A stretch of DNA of 64,000 nt from Anoplopoma fimbria (lineage: Eukaryota; Chordata; Actinopteri; Perciformes; Anoplopomatidae), in assembly GCF_027596085.1 (NCBI RefSeq), contig NC_072457.1:28801787-28865786 (forward strand), given 5' to 3'. A program made the position numbers and the translations under genes. The notes under the pieces are model-generated. The model searched no databases. It was not told the DNA's origin and worked only from the letters and a program-made list of their open reading frames with translations. Below, piece after piece: positions 1 through 11,545 of this stretch. The first letter of the stretch is position 1, and every line of letters starts with the position of its first letter.

Positions 1-152
1 TACTACAACATTTCTCTTAACTCTGCCATATTCACCAGCTCATTGGAACTACTGCACGCTGTTTGCTGATATCATATTTTTTTTCTCATCCATCATAGGC
101 GTATGTCTCTTATTGATGATGCTGCTTGTCTCTCTTCCCATCCATCTTCCAG

Positions 153-272
153 GGGCTGGTGTTTTCTTCTTGTCCTGTTCAGAAGGAGAGCAGATCAGTT
201 TCCTGTTTGACTGCATTGTCAGGGGCATCACCTCAAGCAGGACGCCTCATGGCCTGCGACCTGCCCTGCCAG
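153..272 (+). CDS. dok7: dok7 exon: end of PTB domain
   Basis: A CTTCCAG acceptor precedes it and a G|GTGGGC donor follows. It enters in phase 1 (T|GG gives Trp) and leaves in phase 1. It encodes AGVFFLSCSEGEQISFLFD and then CIVRGITSSRTPHGLRPALP, the last strand and C-terminal helix of the PTB domain, nearly identical to human Dok-7. Confidence 0.93.
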
Positions 273-3200
273 GTGGGCATGCACTCATGCACAACTGCAC
301 CCATGCACGCACACATTCACAAATGCGTGTAAGCTTTTTTTAAAACTACATAGACACCTAAATACTTTCAGCAATATTAGCGAAAGAGACACACTGTTCT
401 GAACTTAAACAATCAATCACATTGGTGACTTTGTGACCTCCATTATAAAGGTTTATCTCCTGTTGTGTCAGGCGCCATGCTAACGGAAACACCACATGCT
501 TAAAGCCCCAAGGGTTACCGTGTGGATTTAGGGGTCATGCCTTTTCGTGTGACTTGTGTGCTATTGTAACGGACTGCTAATTTCACAGGCATTTCTGAGA
601 CCACAGATATGTAGACGGAGGGTTTAATGACAGTTGGAAAAAGAAAAGGACACTTGCTAAGGATATGACAACTCTGTCATACCTCAGAGTAAACACAGAC
701 ACAAGGCTATCTCCCCTAGGATACAGTAAACACACACACACACATCTCAGGATCTGGTTTTGGACATATGCCCTTTTTTGTCAAGAAACTTTGATAATCA
801 GTCAGGTTAAATCGGTGGAGAATTTACGCCATGATGGAGAAAAGTGACAAGTAACTACTTTTAGCTTTTTATTGTTTCATACTCATCACATAGCAAAGAG
901 GGCGAGAGGAGACCTTTCATTCTCTGTCTTTTCAGAAATGAGTTACAGCCAATATAAAAGAGCACTTGACACTCTTTGCAGTCAGTCATCATTTAAAAGT
1001 ATAAAACTGACTTTTTTTGATCTGCACACAGTTTTTTAATCTCTTTCCTACATGCTGATAGATTCCCTTCAGTAAGAATCAGTAGAATAATTCATATCTT
1101 GCTTGTCAGGGAGTTCTCCACTTGCAGTTTTGTATTGCAGAGTGACTCAACCCTAAAGCTGGTTTTCTTCAACATATAGATGGCTCACTTTGTGATCCAG
1201 ATCCTTATGATCACTATGATCAAGGCTTAAGGAGACATGTTGGTACGTCTTAACACGCTGATCTGTTTTTATGCCTCCGTGCAGGCAATAGCCATGGCCG
1301 GAGGCGTTATGTTTTGGGGTTGTCCGTTCTAAACTGTGTATGCCGCCTGTCCCATACTTGTGAATGAGGCATATCTGGAACACCTGGAAGGAATTTATTC
1401 AAATTTGGCACAAATGTCCACATGGACTCAAGGACAAACTGATTATAATTTGGTGGTCAAAGGTCACTGTGACCTCACAACAGTCCCATTCCCACGAGAA
1501 ACGATATCTGTATCAGCTGACTTTACGGAACATAACATAACAAAAATAACATAACATGATATTGTTCCACTGACAGGGAGCCTCATGCTTACATTGGTTG
1601 CTCAGAAATCTGTACTTATGTACATTTTTAATTGATGTGTTTTACTTACATCAACTCATAATATACATAATAGTATTTTTACATTGTGGTATTGCTACTT
1701 CAGCTAAAGTAAAATCTCTTAATCGGAATATTGAGAATATAACATGTAGTATAAATGTATACGCTGTTTTGTACATGTTGCATGGTCAGCATTTAAAATG
1801 TCCTACGTAAAACTTCAGCCTCCCTGCAACATTTATTTCTAGAGTCTGGCAGCCTGCGTCAGTCCGCTCTGAGGCCCGCTGTAACCCCCCGACATTCAGT
1901 GCTGTGAAGCAGCTATACTTAGCATAGACCAGCTACGTTAGAAATGTTAGCTGACACCTCACATAGCGTAGTGAAGATACTTGGCATCTGCACGTAAGCA
2001 TTAGCTGCTGTGCTCCAGAGGCAGATATCCAGGGGTTAGGTTGTTCACACCTATACAAACACCTTGACCCACTGCAACTTGCACACTCACAGACCCTATG
2101 TATAGCAGGCATTAAGTGTGTAATTGGCAGGGTTTCACACTAAATTGATGTTCCAACAGTTAGCCGAGGTGCTTATGAACTCCTGGGAGAGGTTAAATTT
2201 ACAAGTCACACACGGCAAACCTCTTAAAGAGGAAGGAGGCTGTTGCATACAGTAGCACCTCTACGACTTCTGCCCATGTAAAGAAACAAGAGTTATCTCA
2301 GCTCTGGTTTTGTGCCATGTTTGTTTCTGAAAGGCATTCTAGAACACTAAGGTATGTTATGTTTTCCATGACAATGTTTTTCCCTTGAATTATTTCTATT
2401 CAGGTTTTTAACTGCATGTACACATCAAAATTACAGTTAATTTATTCACTCCAAAGACTATTTAGACCACAGTGTAAGTAAAACATTTACTTTGCAGAAT
2501 AGCTGGATTAATACGGCCATGTGATAGCCTGGCGACCTGTCCAGGGTACCTCCGGTCACCATGTAAAGGATAAGTGGTTGCAGATAATGGATGGATGGAA
2601 GAAATGTTCTCAAAACTGAACTTGAACTCACCCCTTTTACTTAATGATTCAGAAAAGATGATGGACAGTGGGAATTGGCGTACAACTGGGTCATCTTGGC
2701 TTCATTCTTTTTGCTCACACACTCTGAAGGTTGTATGTTTTTGTGCTCTTTTTGTGTTTGTGCATGCTTATATGTACTGCAGATCTAAATGCTGATCAAG
2801 TGTCAGCAGAGGAACGAATCAACCAAGAGGCGTCACAGCTGGAGAAGAGACTCAGCATGTTGTCTCAAAGCAGCCTAGCCAGCAGCACAGGTACGTTACA
2901 CTGTTAACTTCACTTTAGGATATATATCAAAAAAATGTAACTCATTGGCACTCTGTAATGTATCAGATGGATAGTATGCATCATCTTTGGGCCTTCAGAT
3001 ATTTGATGAACTTTTGGGATTTCTTAGTCATCATTGCTCTTGTATGCGTCTGTCCACACAAAGGCTTAATCTTTGCTCTATATTTATGAGATCATTCTGC
3101 CACGATTACGTTTGTATGAGTCAGAAATGTGAACTGCAGCAGGTTAGAGGACCTGTGATTCATTTTTGCTTAACTTAAAAAAAAACCCACTGACTGCATA

Positions 3201-6087
3201 GAAAGGCCTGCAAAAACTTGAACCGTAGCAAATGAGAACCGTTAATCAAAAAATGATTCCACAAGGTCATAATATTTTATATCCAGAACCTAATTAAAGA
3301 CATTATTTATATATGTATCATTAAATATTCTGATTATATAACAGTAACTTTGTGGTTGGCTTCTTTGTGTGCAGATTGGTTATAAATCACTTCGCCAGGA
3401 TCTAATAACTTTCTCGCCCTCTTCAGCCTCCACTTACAGCTGTAGCACATCTGTTGCCGGGGACGACCAAAGCAGCATCTCCAGCTCCTCCTCCAGTCAA
3501 TCGGATGCAAGCTATGGAAGCAGACTTCCATTTTGGGTGGAGCCGTTAGCTAGACTGCACCTCTCCAACGAGATGGCCTCTAGCTCCTCCGCAGTGAAGG
3601 CTTTGAACAGTTCAGACGAGCGGCTTTATGCTGCCGTGATGGGAAGCTCGGGGAATCGTCCATCCTCCGCCCAGCTGCATCCTCGTGGTCTCCATGACAG
3701 CGGGCGGCAGAGCTCATTAGACAGTGGGATTGGGATAGCGACAGGCAGTCAGTCATCTTACTCTGGGAGCTTCTCCTCATGTACTGGGAGTCTGGACATA
3801 GCCAGCCAGGGAGGGGAGGCGGAGTTTGGCTCTGTGACCAGCCTACCTGCTCCTCCTCCTTCTTCACCTCCCGCTGTTCCTACCCCCACTCCTCCTCCTC
3901 CTTTTCAGTCCACACTTACCCCAGAGCCCAGATCTGATACCTCCTCCCCTTGCCCTTGTGTCTCCAGATCTTGCTCTCGTGCGTCCGAGAGTCACAGTGG
4001 AGAGTATCAAATCCCCAGCCTGCTAACACTGCGGTATGACACCCCTAGGAGTCTGCTCAAGACCCTGTCCCTGGGGGAACCATCCATCCATGGAGGCCCC
4101 CCTGAGCTGGGCAGGTACAGCAGGTGCAGTGGGGATGAATGGGGTAGTCAGGGACAAAGGTTGAGCAACATCCCCACAGGACCCGGGGCTCAGGGTCAGG
4201 CCATGATGCAGCGCTCGCACTCCTGGGGCAGTGAAAGGGCGCCCCCTGTGGACAGTGAGGGGAGGTCCACACCTAGAGCCCTTCTAGTCCCTGGAGGCCT
4301 AGTTTGTGGAGAAACACAGGTAATTGTATTATCACTCTCTGTCAATACAAAGCAGATGTATTTATGTAATGTATGACATTTAAACCCCTCTTCATAAATT
4401 GGATCTCAAACCAGTTATTTATCACATATATTTTACACAGGCTCTATCTGAGGGACCAGAGAAAATTAGTTTTAAAAAAAACAAACAATCATAACACCAC
4501 AGTCTAAAACTGCGGAGATTTGGTTAATCGCATAATAAAGTGCAATCCAAGAAAACTGATTGTCTTCAGCTCTGTTAGTGCTCAGCACTATAGAGATAAG
4601 TGGAGTCTTAATAAATTAAATAACTTTTTCATGCTAATCACTTACTCCAGCTCTTGGGTTTACTCTCAAAGATACTAATTACTCCTCTGTCTTTGCTTCG
4701 CTGCAGTGGTATTTTTTTATCCTTGCATTAATGAATGGGATTAGCTCCTCAGTAGAATTTGGTTTTGAAGTTTTAAAATGAGGAAAGAATCATGTTGAGT
4801 ACAAGTGATACCGCTGGGGTTAGCAAATCGACACCTGCTGTCACAGATGTTAAGCTTTATTTGACTTGAAGCAGTGCTGTTTATTCTAGAACCTGGGAGA
4901 AAGTGTCAGGTTTTTTTTTTGCTCTCACCAGGCAACAAGGTTGAATGTACTCTTAACTCCTGGGGACCTTTGGCCGTCTGTTGTTTTAGTATGTTACATC
5001 TGTTTCAGCCTGGGTAGATTCTTACTTTTAATATGAAATTAAGAGGCTCTGCACATTTTGATCCAGTTCTGGGTTCAAGTATTCGATAATGAATCAGAGA
5101 AAAAAGTAAACATTTTGTTCACCCCACATAGTGATTCAACTTGAGTGTCTCTTTACTTGTCCAATGCTTGTTTTTCTTCTTAGTAGCTGGGGATTTCTAG
5201 ATGACATGAGGTCCCCTTTAATACAAGTCCCAGTGCAAATAGGGCTTAAGTTTCTTTTAGTCAGTCTTGTTGAGGGTCTACTTTTCTCGAGTTTTCCTCT
5301 GTTTGGCCTTTTGCAATTTTAACTTTTGCTGTGTGTGGGACTGATGCACAAACAGTTCAAACAGCAATTATGTTCCCTCTTCACATACACACTGCTACTT
5401 GCAATTCAACCTAAAGACTCGGGTGTGTGGCTTTATAATTGTGATTTATAGACAATGCCTCCAAGGCTCGCGGGGAAGATGAAAACACTGGAGCAGGAAA
5501 AAGTATACATAAACATAACTTCTGTGTAGAATATACTTGCTATTCTGTGATTCAAACTGGGGATCATTAGCATCATAAAACATTACTACTACACTAGAGG
5601 TAACTTTTTAAGACCATACATGGGCTCATTCTGTAAGTTTTATATGGTCGCTGCCATCCTGCATCACATGCCCCCACAGTTTCTTCCCTATTGGCAGTTT
5701 AGCCTCCGGTCCAAGTGACTTTGCATGTCTTTGGTCTAACCACCTCAGAGCGTGGAAACATGGTGAGAGGATTCAAACACCAAACAGAAGTGATTGGGAA
5801 TCAAAGCCAGGTCCTTTTCATTGTGAGGTGTTGTTGCCACCCGCTGAGGCACTGAACCGCCAATATGAAAAAACAAAACTGTAAAAAATGAGGTGTGAGT
5901 TTCCAACTAAAACCTGTCGAGAGCCGTTGTTGTTTTTCCTGTAATACTTTTGTCTGAAACCTCAAAAGCCCTCAGAAGAGACCTCTCCACATTATGTCTA
6001 ATTAATTTTCCGATGGGTTGTGAAAAGCACTTCCCTCTTGTAGCAAGTAAATTGCCATCAGAGCAGGAGAGGAAGCAGCATGTCTTG

Positions 6088-6146
<59 letters not shown>

Positions 6147-9100
6147 CTTTATACACAATGTTTATACTGGAGTGAGAGAGAGCAAAAGGGGCCAAACAAA
6201 GTTAATGAGTAGTGATGAAACCCTCAGAGAGGAGAATCCTGTTTTATGAAACAGAAAGGACTTTTCTTTATTCATCATTACTTGACTCTGAAGTGTCAGC
6301 GGTTCAATGTGGCAAAAACTACACATCCTTTATGTCGGATAATGAGACAGTGCCTGAGTCCACAAGTTGTATTATGTACGTTGAAACAAAGCGTATGACA
6401 GATAATATTCCTGAAGCTTGAGTCTGCTGCTTTATTAGCTGCTGTGGGTCAGAAAGAAATGGTAAATTGGGACAGAATGTCCAGATTTCTCATGCCAGCC
6501 ACCCTTATGTCCCTTGTCTACCACCTTTAAAAATGTCAGCTCTGTCCTTTCTGGTCTGTATTAACGTTCTTTCTTAATCTCATGCCCTCACACTTCCCCC
6601 ACTTTCTCCTGATCCGTCTGTTTCAAAAGCCTCTCTGTCCTGCTGAAAACAATACCTCCCTTCTCTAAAACTCCTTTCTAACCAGTTTGAGCAGTTGTTG
6701 TCGTTTTATTCCTTATATCCAGTAACAATGTTGAATGTTGCAGTAAAAACACTTCACCCTTCCTCGACAATAACATCTCTTGTTGCTGTAAGCCTGCAAA
6801 TTTCCCCGCTGCGGGACTAATAAAGGATTATCTTATCTTATCTTATCTTATCTTGTCTCTCCAGTGCAGTCACGGTTTGGACAACTACATTACACCAGAG
6901 CAGTGGCGGTCAGCGAGGAACAGATGCTTGGTTCAGGTAAGATTGTATTTGCCTTTTAGTTCCAGGTGTGGAGCCATTAAAACAGCTTTTGTTTGCTTAA
7001 AGCTTACATTTAGTTTCAGTCTGAAAGAAGAAACACACTCTTTCCACTTAAAAAAATTAAAATGAAATTGATAAGCAATAAAACACACCCTTGCTCGTTT
7101 AAATACTCTGAGGTTTATGTTATAGCCTTGTAGGTCTTGTGTGATCAGTAGTTAACGGTGGTTAATGTTTGCACCCTTTCAGTTACATAATATCACATGA
7201 AAGGAGCATCAAACACGCTTATTTCTTAAAGCCAATATAAAATTAATAAGTACTTGAAGGCAATAGCTGAAATATAATTTTTGCCATTTGTATTCTAGGT
7301 TGCCACCTCTCCATCAGGCCTGTCACCTTCTGCAGATACACAAGGTATGTTTGTCTATGCAATTAGTGATTTGGGGAGTTAATTTACTCTAGTACTGTTC
7401 TTAAAGGAGAAATATGTAATATGTTTGCTAAGCCTTGTTTTCCTTTGATGTTCGACCCGCCAACATATAATGTTGCGAAGATGTTGGCTCAGTGTCCTCA
7501 ACCTGGCAACCATTGTGAGCTTCTAGTCTGGGGAGCAGGGTGTGGAGAGAGACGTCTGTTCAATGTTTTAAATTCTGACTGCAGTACACATTTAAAACAC
7601 CGGCTGTCGGTGCTACATATTGCTCCTCTATGTGCAATTTCGAGGTACTTGTACTTTAATGCCACTGTACTTCTACTCCACTACATGTCAGCAGTAAATA
7701 TAACATTTATTTGGAAATTCAGTATTAGACAATAGTTTATAAGATATGATGCATTGCACAGATAAAACAAAAAAAGGCTGCTTACATGTTCATTCATCAG
7801 TAATACAATCAGATAAGATCATATATTTTCATGTAGCACTGAGGGGGTCTATTATTTTGCTTCTACTATTACTATAGGTGTATTTGGCTGTTACAACATA
7901 CTAGTACTACTTTTACCTTAGTTATATTGAATGAAGAATTTTCACATTGTTGTTTTGTAATAAAGTAAACTTTGCTCCCAGATCCTTCTCTCTGTGTGAG
8001 AGAGGAGCAGAATGGAGCTGGCTACAGGTTAGCAGATGTAAAGAGGTCAGTGCCCTCTCTGCCACCTCTGCCTCTTGCTCTGAGCATGCATCGGCCAACA
8101 ACAGCTTGTGGTAAGAAAATCCCCGAATGTCTGTTGTTTTCAGGTATGACTCATTTGTCTTGGAGCCTTTATGCCTTCTATGACCTTTGCTGTTTTTATG
8201 TCGTACTATTGACTTCTATATTATAAAAATATTTCGTTCTTTTTTCTTTTGATTTTTAAAAAAATAAATATTTAACTATGGCTCTATAAACAGACTTTTT
8301 TATGGCTTTTTTTATGACCATTTGACAAACTATGCTGTGACTTTTTTGAGATACTATACTATGAATTCTTTCAACATGATATACCATTACTTTTTCTGAA
8401 ATACTTTACTGTGAATCTTTTGTGACTTTTGAAGTTTTTTCGACACACTAAACTGTGCCTTATTTCATGATTTGTGTTATTATGTTTTTTCAACATCCTA
8501 TTCCAAGACTTTTTTGACAGACTATACTATGACTTTTTTCTACTTTTTTAAACATACAATATATTATTTTTTTTCATTTTTCAAAATACTATACTAAGAT
8601 TTCTTTCGACTTTTGCGACAAACTACTATGACTTTATTGTTCTTTTTTCAAAATACTATACTAAGATTTTTTTTGACTTTTTGCGGCAAACTATACTATG
8701 AGTTTTTTTGATACAATGACTATGACTTTTTACGACGTACTATGATGCGACATTTTTCGCCAAAATATATTATGACTTTTTTTTTTTTTCGACATACTAT
8801 ACTATGACTTTTTTTCTACTTTTTTAAACATACTATACTATGACTTTTTGACACAATGTTTGATGACACAAAATATTATGACTTTTTAGACACACTATAC
8901 TATGACTTTTTCGACATACTATACACTGACTTTTTTTCTACTTTTTTAAACATACTATTATGACTTTTTTTTTTTGACTAAGATTTTTTGCGGCAAACTA
9001 TACTATACATGACGTTTTTTTTTTCTGACTTTTTTTTCTTTTTTAAACATACTATATTATGACTTTTTTTCTACTTTTTTTAAACATACTATACTAAGAT

Positions 9101-10471
9101 TTTCTTTGACTTTTTGCAGCAAAATATATTATGACTTTTTTTTCTTTTTTCGACACACTATACTATGACTTTTTTTCTACTTTTTTAAACATACTATACT
9201 AAGATTTTCTTTGACTTTTTGCGGCAAACTATACTATGACACGACATTTTTCGCCAAAATATATTATGACTTTTTTTTCTTTTTTCGACACACTATACTA
9301 TGACTTTTTTAAACATACTATGATACGACATTTTTTGCGGCAAACTATACTATGACTTGTGACTTATATACCATTACTCTTTAAGACATTTTTGTACTAC
9401 AATATGTTTTTTGACTTTTTGTGATATACTTGCTTTTTTTCAGGACATAATATACTATGACTTGTCCTATCAAGAGTGTCACTGCTTTCATACTGACCCT
9501 TGCTGGTGTGGAATAAAATGGGCAACCAGCTTAACAGCTAACCTTTTCAGATTTTTCTTCAGGTATTTTCCAGTCTGCCCATGAAGCTCCTCCGTGTGTA
9601 GCCCTGGACACTCGGCTCCATAGGGACAGCCATGTTAATTATGTTAACATCCCCAGAGGGGCCCTACCAGCTACAACTCACGGAGAACTCCTCTACACAG
9701 AGCTGGACCTGCGAGAGCCCATCTCAGCTCCAGTCTCCAGTCTGTACAGTGCTGTCAGAGGTAACACTATGCAGCTTTGCAGACCCAAATGGCCAAGAGT
9801 TTTTCTGTTGCTCCTTTCCCTACTATCTGGCTTCAGGTGAGCCATGTATTAGCATACTCAGCATTTTAGTTTCAGGCTGGGGGCAGAACAAAGAACTGCA
9901 ATATGGCAAAAATGTTTAACTTGGCTTGAATGGCATCTGTCTTTCTTATTCACTGGCTAATAAATAGATGACCTTACACCCCTACCATTAACACACAGCT
10001 ACTTTTTCTTTCAAAATGTTCTTTGGTTGAGAGCATTATGGAATTGCTGATTACCTCTGCGTTTATATATATATATCTTTTTTGCAGATGTGAAGGGGCA
10101 GACCAGTAAACTGAATTGATTGGGAGAAACAATTTATTCGTGAAAAAAAGACATATCAATGACATTTTTAGACTATGAAAATTGATCTATTTACAACAGT
10201 TTAAACATATTAAAATTCTAAACTGGTTTGAAGTTTATTCCATCACAATCAATGAAGTTGTGCAATGCATGCGACAAATTTTAGGTTACAGATCACATAA
10301 CGGAAATGTCTTCTGTTCTCTCCCCATTTACCGCTGATTTCCCGACCAGAAGAAGGCTCCGTCAAGTACGCCCACCTCGACATCACTGCCATGGAAACAG
10401 CTCAGAGAGTGGGGAGGGAGCATGTTCAGGGCCGAGAGGACAGACTGACTCAGCTGGAGAGCAGGCGGTGA
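153..10471 (+). CDS. dok7: Dok-7 (docking protein 7), 3' part of gene, eight exons
   Basis: Dok-7 is a cytoplasmic adaptor that binds phosphorylated MuSK through its PTB domain, dimerises through its PH domain and drives acetylcholine-receptor clustering at the neuromuscular junction. The window begins inside an intron. The readable exons are 153-272, 2783-2890, 3427-4319, 6870-6936, 7318-7344, 7982-8110, 9563-9760 and 10350-10471. All have GT-AG borders and compatible phases, giving about 553 codons. The first exon is the end of the PTB domain, close to human (GVFFLS, EGEQISFLFDCIVRGI). The third carries the Ser-rich region, the GRQSS-DSGI-ATGS block and the two Crk-type pYxxP sites EYQIP and RYDTP, ten residues apart as in human. 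The homology I can recall to human Dok-7 stops at the end of that exon; five more exons follow. Introns hold teleost repeats and an AT-rich satellite. Identity is secure; the exact borders of the 6.87-kb and 7.3-kb exons are not. Confidence 0.92.
1277..1545 (+). repeat. Teleost interspersed repeat (GGCCGGAGGC type)
   Basis: Contains ATGGCCGGAGGCGTTATG, TTCAAATTTGGCACAAATGT, TGGACTCAAGGACAAACTGA and TGGTGGTCAAAGGTCACTGT, phrases I recognise from a very common fish repeat. It lies in a dok7 intron. Class not assigned from sequence alone. Confidence 0.65.
2523..2598 (+). repeat. LINE-type 3' tail remnant
   Basis: GGCGACCTGTCCAGGGTACC then GGATAAGTGGTTGCAGATAA and a short (ATGG)n end. This is the typical 3' end of a widespread fish non-LTR element, truncated to under 80 bases. 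Confidence 0.6.
2783..2890 (+). CDS. dok7: dok7 exon: linker with QLEKRLSMLS helix
   Basis: Acceptor TACTGCAG, donor ACAG|GTACG, phase 1 to phase 1. It encodes an acidic stretch and then EASQLEKRLSMLSQSSL, which aligns with human LQLEKRLSLLSHA. This leucine-rich segment is near the region reported as the Dok-7 nuclear export signal; that role is from the literature, not from this sequence. Confidence 0.9.
3427..4319 (+). CDS. dok7: dok7 large exon: Ser-rich region and Crk-binding tyrosines
   Basis: 893 bp, entered in phase 1 after CCTCTTCAG and left in phase 0 at ACACAG|GTAATT. It holds a Ser-rich tract, a Pro-rich tract (PAPPPSSPPAVPTPTPPPP), the conserved GRQSSLDSGIGIATGSQSSY block, and EYQIP (Tyr codon 4005-4007) and RYDTP (Tyr codon 4035-4037). 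These two correspond to the human tyrosines (about 396 and 406) that recruit Crk/CrkL when phosphorylated. The exon ends in VPGGLVCGETQ, aligning roughly with the last residues of human Dok-7 (VCGGLKV). Confidence 0.93.
5650..5870 (-). repeat. Teleost interspersed repeat, minus-strand copy
   Basis: The reverse complement reads like the common fish repeat that begins GGCGGCACGGTGGTGCAGTG: a diverged CCTCACAATGAAAAGGACCT, TTGAATCCTCTCACC and CAAAGACATGCAAAGTCACT are visible in order. It lies in the 4.3-6.9 kb dok7 intron, whose remainder shows only a (TC)n tract and a LINE-like tail. Confidence 0.55.
6092..6143. repeat. (TC)n microsatellite
   Basis: Uninterrupted TC dinucleotide, about 26 units, in a dok7 intron. 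Confidence 0.97.
6785..6855 (+). repeat. LINE/SINE-type 3' tail with (TCTTA)n
   Basis: TTTCCCCGCTGCGGGACTAA then TAAAGGATTATCTTATCTTA and further TCTTA units. This is a familiar 3' terminus of fish retroelements. It ends about 10 bases before the splice acceptor of the dok7 exon at 6870. Confidence 0.7.
6870..6936 (+). CDS. dok7: dok7 exon: first exon of the C-terminal extension
   Basis: Donor TTCAG|GTAAG is clear. Two acceptors compete: CTCTCCAG (exon from 6865, phase 0 out) and the next TGCAG (exon from 6870, phase 1 out). I prefer 6870, which reads SRFGQLHYTRAVAVSEEQML, because it is Tyr-containing and free of Trp and Cys like the rest of the tail. The other reads CSHGLDNYITPEQWRS. The pyrimidine tract is the (TCTTA)n tail of a transposon copy. 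Confidence 0.65.
7318..7344 (+). CDS. dok7: dok7 micro-exon, 27 bp
   Basis: Acceptor CTCTCCATCAG, donor ACACAAG|GTATGT. With the 6870 choice upstream it reads GLSPSADTQ in phase 1. An earlier acceptor (exon from 7299) fits only with the 6865 choice, so the two pairs of acceptors are phase-locked. Micro-exon size makes this the least certain dok7 exon. Confidence 0.55.
7403..7629. mobile_element. MITE-like element with 16-bp inverted ends
   Basis: Left end AAAGGAGAAATATGTA (7403-7418) and right end TACATATTGCTCCTCT (7614-7629) are inverted repeats with two mismatches. The interior includes CTGACTGCAGTACACATTTA, seen in a common fish non-autonomous DNA element. In a dok7 intron. Confidence 0.6.
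7640..7710. repeat. Fragment of the 'GTACTTGTACTTTA' teleost repeat
   Basis: GAGGTACTTGTACTTTAATG and TACTTCTACTCCACTACATG match one end of a very common teleost MITE family; other fragments lie at 24893 and 26394. Confidence 0.55.
7982..8110 (+). CDS. dok7: dok7 exon: C-terminal extension
   Basis: Acceptor TTTGCTCCCAG, donor CTTGTG|GTAAGA, phase 1 to phase 1. It encodes DPSLCVREEQNGAGYRLADV and then a Pro/Leu-rich segment SVPSLPPLPLALSMHRP. No folded domain is evident. Confidence 0.75.
8288..9455. repeat. AT-rich satellite in dok7 intron
   Basis: Irregular tandem repeats built from TTTTTCGACATACTATACTA, TGACTTTTTT and CTACTTTTTTAAACATACTA. Unit length varies, so this is an old, diverged array. 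It ends about 100 bases before the dok7 exon at 9563. Related to the array at 12737-14038, on the same strand. Confidence 0.9.
9563..9760 (+). CDS. dok7: dok7 exon: YVNIP and LYTEL tyrosine motifs
   Basis: Acceptor TTTTTCTTCAG, donor TCAGAG|GTAACA, phase 1 to phase 1. An in-frame upstream acceptor (exon from 9551) would add four residues. It carries HVNYVNIPRG (Tyr 9640-9642, a Grb2-type YxNx motif), LLYTELDL (Tyr 9694-9696) and SLYSAV (Tyr 9745-9747). These fit the ITIM-like pattern (I/V/L/S)xYxx(L/V/I). The motifs are seen; their phosphorylation is inference. Confidence 0.8.
10350..10471 (+). CDS. dok7: dok7 last coding exon
   Basis: Acceptor CCGACCAG; the frame runs 41 codons to TGA at 10469-10471. 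It encodes GSVKYAHLDITAMETAQRV (Tyr 10367-10369, an ITIM-like VxYxxL motif) followed by a charged helix-prone end, REDRLTQLESRR. An acceptor three bases downstream (NAGNAG type) is also possible. Confidence 0.8.
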
Positions 10472-11078
10472 GGGCCACCAAACTGACTGCAACGCCCAAC
10501 TGACACTTGAAAATAGTTTTCATTGCTGATTCTGTCCATCTCCGTAAATAAGCTGAAGTGCTTAATTGCAGTTGATCATAGCAATCATTGTACTTAAAAC
10601 ACACCCACAGTTATGACAGTGTATAGAAATTGCCAAAAACATTTTATCCAACTAAAAGTTTTAAGAATCACTAAATACTAATGTTAACCACTGATTATAT
10701 AGCTATGAACAACAGCTGTACTTGCCAACCTGGAATTTACTTCAGACTGTTTGAGTGTGGCACCACTTGTTGCTCACATCTTAGCAGCATACAAGTTATA
10801 CTTTGTGGAAATTACATTGGCCCAGGCTGGACATGACTATCAGGACAAATTGTCCAACACTTGGAACTAGTGTTATGGTGGTGGAGAGTCTGAGGAGATG
10901 CAACAGAAGGAGTTTGAAAGGCTTAGCCTGTTAATGACACTACAGGGACTGCTTTCCTCTATATGATCTGTAAATAGTGAATGTTTTTATCTTTGCAAAG
11001 ACAATGAGAGTGATGCTAAACTATATTTTTTAAAATATTACTGTTTGTATGCTGTTGGCAACTGTATTTCACATTAAA
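10472..11078 (+). other. dok7: dok7 3' UTR (probable)
   Basis: Non-coding sequence after the dok7 stop. The first good poly(A) hexamer on this strand is ATTAAA at 11073-11078, followed by a T/GT-rich stretch (GTTATCTTTTTGTGTTTC), the usual arrangement for cleavage. No canonical AATAAA was seen on this strand in the interval. Confidence 0.5.
11073..11078 (+). promoter_or_regulatory. candidate dok7 poly(A) signal ATTAAA
   Basis: ATTAAA followed within about 15-30 bases by a T/GT-rich element, about 600 bases after the dok7 stop and about 470 bases before the convergent lrpap1 stop. Confidence 0.45.
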
Positions 11079-11545
11079 GATTGCTGTTATCTTTTTGTGT
11101 TTCAGTGCTTCCAAATTAATCTCTATTGAATTATTCTTTTTAAATTAGTCAATATTTCAGCAGACTGAGATGTGAGTTACTACAGTGGCAACAGCCTATC
11201 TGGTGAAACATTTGTATGGCAGACGGTTGTGTACAAATTGGTCAGCAATGTGCAGTTGGTTGGCTCTTCCCCAGGACCTGAATTATCCCTCAGCAACTAA
11301 ACTCCATCATTGATCAAGAGTGAATCAGCTGCTGCTCACCAGCCACCCCCACAAAATGTTGCTGTCTTGGGATTATGGCCACATAGACGTTTCTTCTACA
11401 ACTACCTGCCATTAGTTGTACAAACAACCCACAAGTCAAAAAAAATGTATGTCAAATAACACTGGAAAAGTAGAAAAACTGATTTCTTTCTGTTAGTTCA
11501 AGGGGAGCACTGTGGTGGGAATAACTTCAGGTCAGTCATGATCCC

